A program made the translations under genes and the position numbers. DNA of 8,995 nt from an uncultured Lachnospiraceae bacterium (GTDB lineage: Bacteria; Bacillota; Clostridia; Lachnospirales; Lachnospiraceae). Positions 7,362 to 8,995 of the stretch are shown here, piece by piece. Each line of letters starts with the position of its first letter. The first letter of the stretch is position 1. The notes below the pieces were generated by a model. The model had not been told where the DNA came from and ran no database searches. It saw only the letters and a list, made by a program, of their open reading frames with translations. The stretch covers positions 1 through 8,995 of the forward strand of contig CALDIE010000167.1 of NCBI GenBank assembly GCA_937901625.1. The letters are read 5' to 3'.

Positions 7362-8399
7362 ATGAAGATCCTGATGGTGGGACTTGGAAGTATCGGACAA
7401 AGACATGTGCGGAATCTGAGAAAATTATTGGGAGATGAAGTGGAATTTATAGCATACAGGGTTCGCGGCCTGCAGCGTACCTTTTCCGCGACCATGCAGG
7501 TAAGGGAAGGGATTAATCTCGAAGAAGAGTACGGGATCGTACGGTATTCCTCTCTGGAGGAAGCGTTGGCACAAAAGCCGGAGGTGGCTTTTATCACCAA
7601 CGTTACGGCGGCTCATATGCAATGTGCCATCGCCTGCGCCAAGGCAGGCTGTCATCTTTTGATCGAGAAACCTCTTTCGGATTCCATGGAGGGCGTGGAT
7701 GAATTGAAGTGTCTCATGGAGGAAAAAGGTATCAAGATCTTTATGGGATTTCAAAACCGTTATCATCCGGGCGTTAGCCGGATCCGTACATGGTTGGAGG
7801 AAGGAAAGATCGGAGAGGTGGTCAGCGCCGAAACGGAATTTTGCGAGCGCCTTACAACGATGCATCGATATGAGGATTACAGCACCACCTATATGGCCAG
7901 AAAAGACCTGGGAGGAGGTCCTGTATTAAACCTTATGGTACATGATCTGGATCTGCTGGAGTGGATGTTTGGAAAGCCGCGGCAGATACGGGCAGCCGGC
8001 GGAAAATATTCGGATCTTAAACTCACGGTAGAAGACCATGCGGTGATCATGTACAAAGGAGAATATGAGGGAAAGCCGGTTACGGTTACGGCGAGAACGG
8101 ATTTCTTACAGTATCCGCCGAGTCACCGCTTAAAGATCGTAGGAACCGGCGGACGGATGGAGCTTGATTTTAATCGCCCCTGTGCCGTATTGTATGAGGG
8201 TGATGAGCCGGAAGTATACGAAGAATATACCGATTTTTTAAGAGACGATATGTTTTTGCGCGAAGAGAAGGATTTCCTCGAGTGTATCGGTACGGACAGC
8301 GAACCGGCTATTTCGCTTAACGACGGGATCGATACGCTCTCGACCGCTTTGGAGGCTATAAAAGTGATCCGGGAAGGTATGGGAAGTGAGGGCTTTTGA
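7362..8399 (+). CDS. Gfo/Idh/MocA family NAD(P)-dependent sugar oxidoreductase
   Basis: This 345-residue two-domain dehydrogenase is of normal family length. The N-terminal Rossmann domain carries GLGSIGQRH at residues 7-15. Typical family segments follow: VAFITNVTAAH (75-85) and LLIEKPLS (99-106), where Glu-Lys-Pro is the conserved cofactor and substrate motif. FMGFQNRYHP (127-136) comes next. The C-terminal alpha/beta domain has GGGPVLNLMVHDLD (184-197), with His194 at the place of the catalytic His-x-x-Asp histidine. These enzymes oxidise or reduce a hydroxyl of a sugar, sugar acid or nucleotide sugar. The position between a NeuA-like cytidylyltransferase and an SDR suggests it helps make the activated sugar of this locus, for example by a keto intermediate. 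The exact step is inference. The stop codon overlaps the start of the next gene by one base (TGATG), so the two enzymes are probably made in equal amounts and may act in sequence. Confidence 0.93.
   Translation: MKILMVGLGSIGQRHVRNLRKLLGDEVEFIAYRVRGLQRTFSATMQVREGINLEEEYGIVRYSSLEEALAQKPEVAFITNVTAAHMQCAIACAKAGCHLLIEKPLSDSMEGVDELKCLMEEKGIKIFMGFQNRYHPGVSRIRTWLEEGKIGEVVSAETEFCERLTTMHRYEDYSTTYMARKDLGGGPVLNLMVHDLDLLEWMFGKPRQIRAAGGKYSDLKLTVEDHAVIMYKGEYEGKPVTVTARTDFLQYPPSHRLKIVGTGGRMELDFNRPCAVLYEGDEPEVYEEYTDFLRDDMFLREEKDFLECIGTDSEPAISLNDGIDTLSTALEAIKVIREGMGSEGF
8388..8392 (+). promoter_or_regulatory. Ribosome binding site of the terminal SDR gene
   Basis: GAGGG lies 6 bases before ATG 8399, inside the end of the oxidoreductase gene. 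It supports ATG 8399 rather than the in-frame TTG immediately upstream at 8396. Confidence 0.5.
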
Positions 8400-8914
8400 T
8401 GAAGAAAATATATGAAGAACAGTTCAGTTTAAAAGATAAGGTGGTTGTGATCACGGGCGGAGGCGGTCTGATCGGAAAGAAACACGCTGAAGCGGTGATG
8501 GAGGGAGAAGGGATCCCTGTGCTTTTGGATATCGCCGAGGCAGGAATGCTTCGCGTAAAGAAAGAGATCGGGGAGAGCTACGGTGAGGATCTTGTGGAGT
8601 ATTATGTGACGGATATCACCGACAGAAGCGCGCTTGAAAAAGTGCGCGACGACCTTCTTAATAAGTTTGGGCATATTGACGGACTGATCAACAATGCGGC
8701 TAACAATCCCAAGGTGGAAGGCGGTTCCAAAAACCTCGGAGCACTCAAATTTCAGGAGTTTCCCGTTGAGATCTGGAATGCGGATATGGCAGTCGGATTG
8801 ACGGGCGCATTTCTTTGCGCGCAGGTATTCGGTGATGTCATGGAAATGCAAAACAGCGGTGTGATCATCAATATCTCTTCCTATCCAAATGAGATTAGGA
8901 GGGCGCCTTTTTAA
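8399..8914 (+). CDS. Short-chain dehydrogenase (PtmA-like SDR), 3' end cut off by a foreign join
   Basis: The reading frame gives 171 residues, but only about the first 161 look bacterial. TGGGGLIG (19-26) is the NAD(P)-binding glycine motif. LLDI (42-45) ends the second strand, VTDITD (70-75) lines the adenine pocket, and LINNAANNPK (96-105) is the family NNAG-type motif. VIINISS (155-161) leads to the catalytic serine. A family member then needs roughly 90-100 more residues, including the YxxxK catalytic pair. Instead the frame continues with ten unrelated residues and stops at 8912-8914. The homology break is at about base 8881. The gene was probably intact in the organism, and the stop comes from an assembly or library chimera rather than a real mutation. 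The extended N terminus and the NPK segment resemble SDRs of nonulosonate and flagellin-glycosylation loci such as PtmA. The function is otherwise inferred only from the neighbouring cytidylyltransferase and oxidoreductase. Confidence 0.88.
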   Translation: MKKIYEEQFSLKDKVVVITGGGGLIGKKHAEAVMEGEGIPVLLDIAEAGMLRVKKEIGESYGEDLVEYYVTDITDRSALEKVRDDLLNKFGHIDGLINNAANNPKVEGGSKNLGALKFQEFPVEIWNADMAVGLTGAFLCAQVFGDVMEMQNSGVIINISSYPNEIRRAPF

Positions 8915-8995
8915 AAGTTAAAGAGCCAGCGTGTCTTTCAATCTATTGGCAATTACCTTAGTCATTCTCTTATACAGTGTAGTCCTCATAGCAAT
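8882..8995. other. Probable non-bacterial chimeric tail
   Basis: From about 8882 the sequence stops continuing the SDR and becomes more AT-rich than the operon. No + strand frame gives anything recognisable. The minus strand carries a reverse-transcriptase-like fragment (8918-8995). The stretch 8882-8917 between the break and that fragment shows nothing I can identify. The junction could lie a few bases to either side of 8881. Confidence 0.7.
8918..8995 (-). mobile_element. Fragment of a plant-type LINE (non-LTR) retrotransposon reverse transcriptase
   Basis: Read on the minus strand from the window end, 25 codons precede a TAA stop. They include TLYKRMTKVIANRLKDTL, very close to the early reverse-transcriptase motif (RPIsLcttlYKiitKviANRLK-like) of plant LINE elements. 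The expected preceding Arg-Pro residues would lie beyond the window. The stop after this motif and the lack of a following Q-x-A-F-type segment suggest a decayed copy or a further join. It has no plausible role in a bacterial polysaccharide operon. The identification rests on motif memory from a short fragment, so the element class is more certain than the host group. Confidence 0.65.

Noticed and set aside
31..8881. tRNA or rRNA genes, CRISPR arrays, riboswitches and rho-independent terminators
   Set aside because: Reading both strands I saw no such structure. The non-coding gaps are at most 30 bases and hold little beyond ribosome binding sites.
8882..8914. A natural truncation (nonsense or frameshift mutation) of the terminal SDR
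   Set aside because: No frame beyond 8881 resumes SDR similarity, as a simple frameshift would allow, and a reverse-transcriptase-like motif appears instead, so a join fits better.
8882..8995. Retrotransposon inserted into the bacterial genome, or a group II intron
   Set aside because: The motif matches LINE-type rather than group II intron reverse transcriptases, LINE elements are eukaryotic, and the other end of the contig already shows a technical artefact.

Overview
The window is a stretch of bacterial surface-polysaccharide (capsule, exopolysaccharide or O-antigen type) biosynthesis operon with a technical artefact at each end. All nine bacterial genes are on the + strand and packed head to tail, with gaps of 30 bases or less or short overlaps. 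They have clear Shine-Dalgarno sites of AGAGG, AAAGGA or AAGGAG type. I see no internal promoter or terminator, so they are probably one transcript that began upstream. Moderate GC, strong Shine-Dalgarno sites and the style of the proteins suggest a Bacillota member, plausibly a Clostridia/Lachnospiraceae-type gut or rumen bacterium. That placement is an inference, not a proof.

Layout. Bases 1-30 match the 3' 30 nt of the Illumina TruSeq read-1 adapter exactly and are not genomic. An atypical short-chain dehydrogenase/reductase (43-858) comes next. It is followed by a GT4-type glycosyltransferase (851-2110), two GT2 glycosyltransferases (2137-3123 and 3150-4175) and a membrane-bound polyprenyl-phosphate sugar-1-phosphate transferase (4192-5613). 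Then come a GnT-I-like GT-A glycosyltransferase (5613-6524), a NeuA-like cytidylyltransferase (6543-7331), a Gfo/Idh/MocA oxidoreductase (7362-8399) and the N-terminal part of a second SDR (from 8399). That SDR loses homology at about 8881. The last ~110 bases do not look like its continuation. On the minus strand, 8995-8918 reads as a fragment resembling the reverse transcriptase of plant-type LINE (non-LTR) retrotransposons. The right end is therefore probably a chimeric join.

How the genes work together (inferred from families). The sugar-phosphate transferase loads the first sugar-1-phosphate onto undecaprenyl phosphate at the inner face of the membrane. The four glycosyltransferases extend the repeat unit. 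The cytidylyltransferase, Gfo/Idh/MocA oxidoreductase and SDR form a sugar-nucleotide module resembling those that make CMP-activated nonulosonate (sialic/legionaminic-like) or related ulosonic acids. The condensing synthase, flippase and polymerase expected for a complete pathway are not in the window. The biology is a recognisable polysaccharide locus whose exact sugar cannot be read from the sequence. I did not find a clearly new kind of system.
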